DNA of 43,078 nt from Chroococcidiopsidaceae cyanobacterium YX2bin18. GTDB lineage: Bacteria; Cyanobacteriota; Cyanobacteriia; Cyanobacteriales; Chroococcidiopsidaceae. Positions 42,475 to 43,078 of the stretch are shown piece by piece (positions within the stretch are counted from its first letter, which is position 1; each line of letters starts with the position of its first letter). The position numbers and the translations under genes are program-made. Below the pieces are notes generated by a model. It had not been told where the DNA came from and searched no databases. It worked only from the letters and a program-made list of their open reading frames with translations. The DNA lies in NCBI GenBank assembly GCA_030446505.1, contig JAUJND010000024.1, forward strand, positions 1-43,078, given 5' to 3'.

Positions 42475-42876
42475 ATGAAGCGCTATTGGTCACGTCTGCT
42501 TGGCTTGGTCTTGGTTGTAGTCATTGGCTTGATGGGCTGTTCCTCCAGTCTCACAGGTAGTTTAAGTGGAGATTATCGCCAAGATACTTTGGCTGTGATC
42601 AACACTCTAAGACTTGCCATTGAGTTACCAGAAGATTCACCTAATAAAACAGAGGCTCAAGCAGAAGCGCGTCAAAAAATTAATGAATTTGCAGCTCACT
42701 ATCGACGTAATAGCTCTGCCTCAGATCTTAACTCTTTCACTGTGATGCGAACAGCTTTAAACTCCTTGGCTGGACACTATAGCTCTTACCCAAATCGACC
42801 TCTACCGCAGAAGCTAAAGCAGCGTTTGGAACAGGAGTTCAAACAGGTGGAGATGGCGCTAAAGCGAGGCGGCTAA
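42475..42876 (+). CDS. psb27: Photosystem II assembly lipoprotein Psb27
   Basis: Lumenal lipoprotein that binds CP43 of photosystem II intermediates during assembly and repair and keeps the manganese site accessible before the extrinsic subunits attach. The 133-residue precursor has a lipoprotein signal (LLGLVLVVVIGLMGC, with lipobox LMGC and Cys at about residue 22). The mature four-helix bundle is recognisable in GDYRQDTLAVINTLRLAIEL, then EARQKINEFAAHYRRN, FTVMRTALNSLAGHYSSYPN and RPLPQKLKQRLEQEFKQVEM. The identification is firm and marks the organism as an oxygenic phototroph. It appears monocistronic. Confidence 0.95.
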   Translation: MKRYWSRLLGLVLVVVIGLMGCSSSLTGSLSGDYRQDTLAVINTLRLAIELPEDSPNKTEAQAEARQKINEFAAHYRRNSSASDLNSFTVMRTALNSLAGHYSSYPNRPLPQKLKQRLEQEFKQVEMALKRGG

Positions 42877-42900
42877 ATTATTGGATTGTCAAAAAGACGC

Positions 42901-42923
42901 ATAGGGAATAATGTATTCCCTAT
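42901..42923 (+). terminator. Short perfect hairpin after psb27
   Basis: ATAGGGAATA and TATTCCCTAT form a 10-bp perfect stem around an ATG loop, 25 bases downstream of the psb27 stop. The following TAACCTATAG is not T-rich, so this may stabilise the mRNA end rather than terminate. From 42924 to 43078 I see no gene; CTGCGG and CCGCAG near 43012-43040 could form a further small stem. Confidence 0.5.
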
Positions 42924-43078
42924 TAACCTATAGTGTAAATCTGGTGGGGCGAGCGCTCCAAATGTCCTTAGCCTAGAAGTGCCATTAACTGCTAATCATA
43001 TAGATGGCTAGCTGCGGAAACTGAATCAGGAGAGCCGCAGAAGACCGGACGAGAACACGTCTTAACTCCAGACTCTTG

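Noticed and set aside
42924..43078. Possible RNA gene at the right edge
   Set aside because: Some pairing (CTGCGG with CCGCAG), but no tRNA, SRP RNA, tmRNA or RNase P signature could be found.

Overview
This is a cyanobacterial chromosome segment. The evidence is the frequent HIP1 octamer (GCGATCGC), the photosystem II assembly lipoprotein Psb27, an SLH-domain iron-uptake-type porin, min genes in cyanobacterial style, and several families known almost only from cyanobacteria (DUF3318, DUF1815-like). Composition is moderately AT-rich and intergenic regions are long. I cannot fix the genus; a Chroococcidiopsis/Gloeocapsa-like or Nostocales-related strain would fit. The left edge cuts into nth. 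All calls were made by reading the sequence, with no database search.

Layout. 0-7.6 kb: housekeeping (nth, rpsN, aat, def), two small secreted proteins, a broken MOSC gene and an FHA-PrsW membrane-protease fusion. 7.6-16.8 kb: a galactose/glycan region. A GH2 glycosidase and galT overlap on the minus strand. After 1.5 kb of AT-rich DNA come a plus-strand cassette of GT-B glycosyltransferase, UDP-galactopyranose mutase (glf) and a GH1-RmlD fusion, closed by two strong hairpins. Together these could release galactose, convert it to UDP-galactose, turn that into UDP-galactofuranose and build a surface glycan. 16.9-20.9 kb: a saccharopine-dehydrogenase-like protein, a DUF2993 protein and a cytochrome P450 pseudogene with at least four frameshifts. 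21.1-26.9 kb: a thiamine-diphosphate enzyme with mixed transketolase and phosphoketolase features, a Uma2 nuclease, a DUF1232 protein, a nonsense-broken antitoxin-like gene and a DUF1537 sugar-acid kinase.

26.9-28.4 kb is a graveyard: two decayed Crp/Fnr C-termini in tandem, a MITE with target-site duplication, a 21-bp direct repeat pair and relic ORFs. 28.4-30.3 kb is minCDE. 30.9-36.9 kb holds a DUF1815-like gene, a Crp/Fnr regulator, an SLH porin and a solitary pstS. pstS has a clear four-unit Pho box, and a second Pho-box-like promoter lies upstream of the regulator, so this stretch looks like a phosphate-starvation locus. 36.9-43 kb holds a small zinc-ribbon protein, DUF3318, a polyprenyl-phosphate glycosyltransferase system (GT-C enzyme plus a DPM-GtrA gene), cofH and psb27. 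The DPM-GtrA gene is split by an 84-bp in-frame tandem duplication whose upstream copy carries a stop codon.

The density of broken genes (MOSC, P450, antitoxin, Crp relics, DPM-GtrA) beside intact housekeeping genes points to ongoing gene decay in the accessory part of the segment. The most interesting items are the duplication-split DPM-GtrA gene, the mixed transketolase/phosphoketolase enzyme, the galactofuranose cassette with its GH1-RmlD fusion, and the Pho-box architecture.
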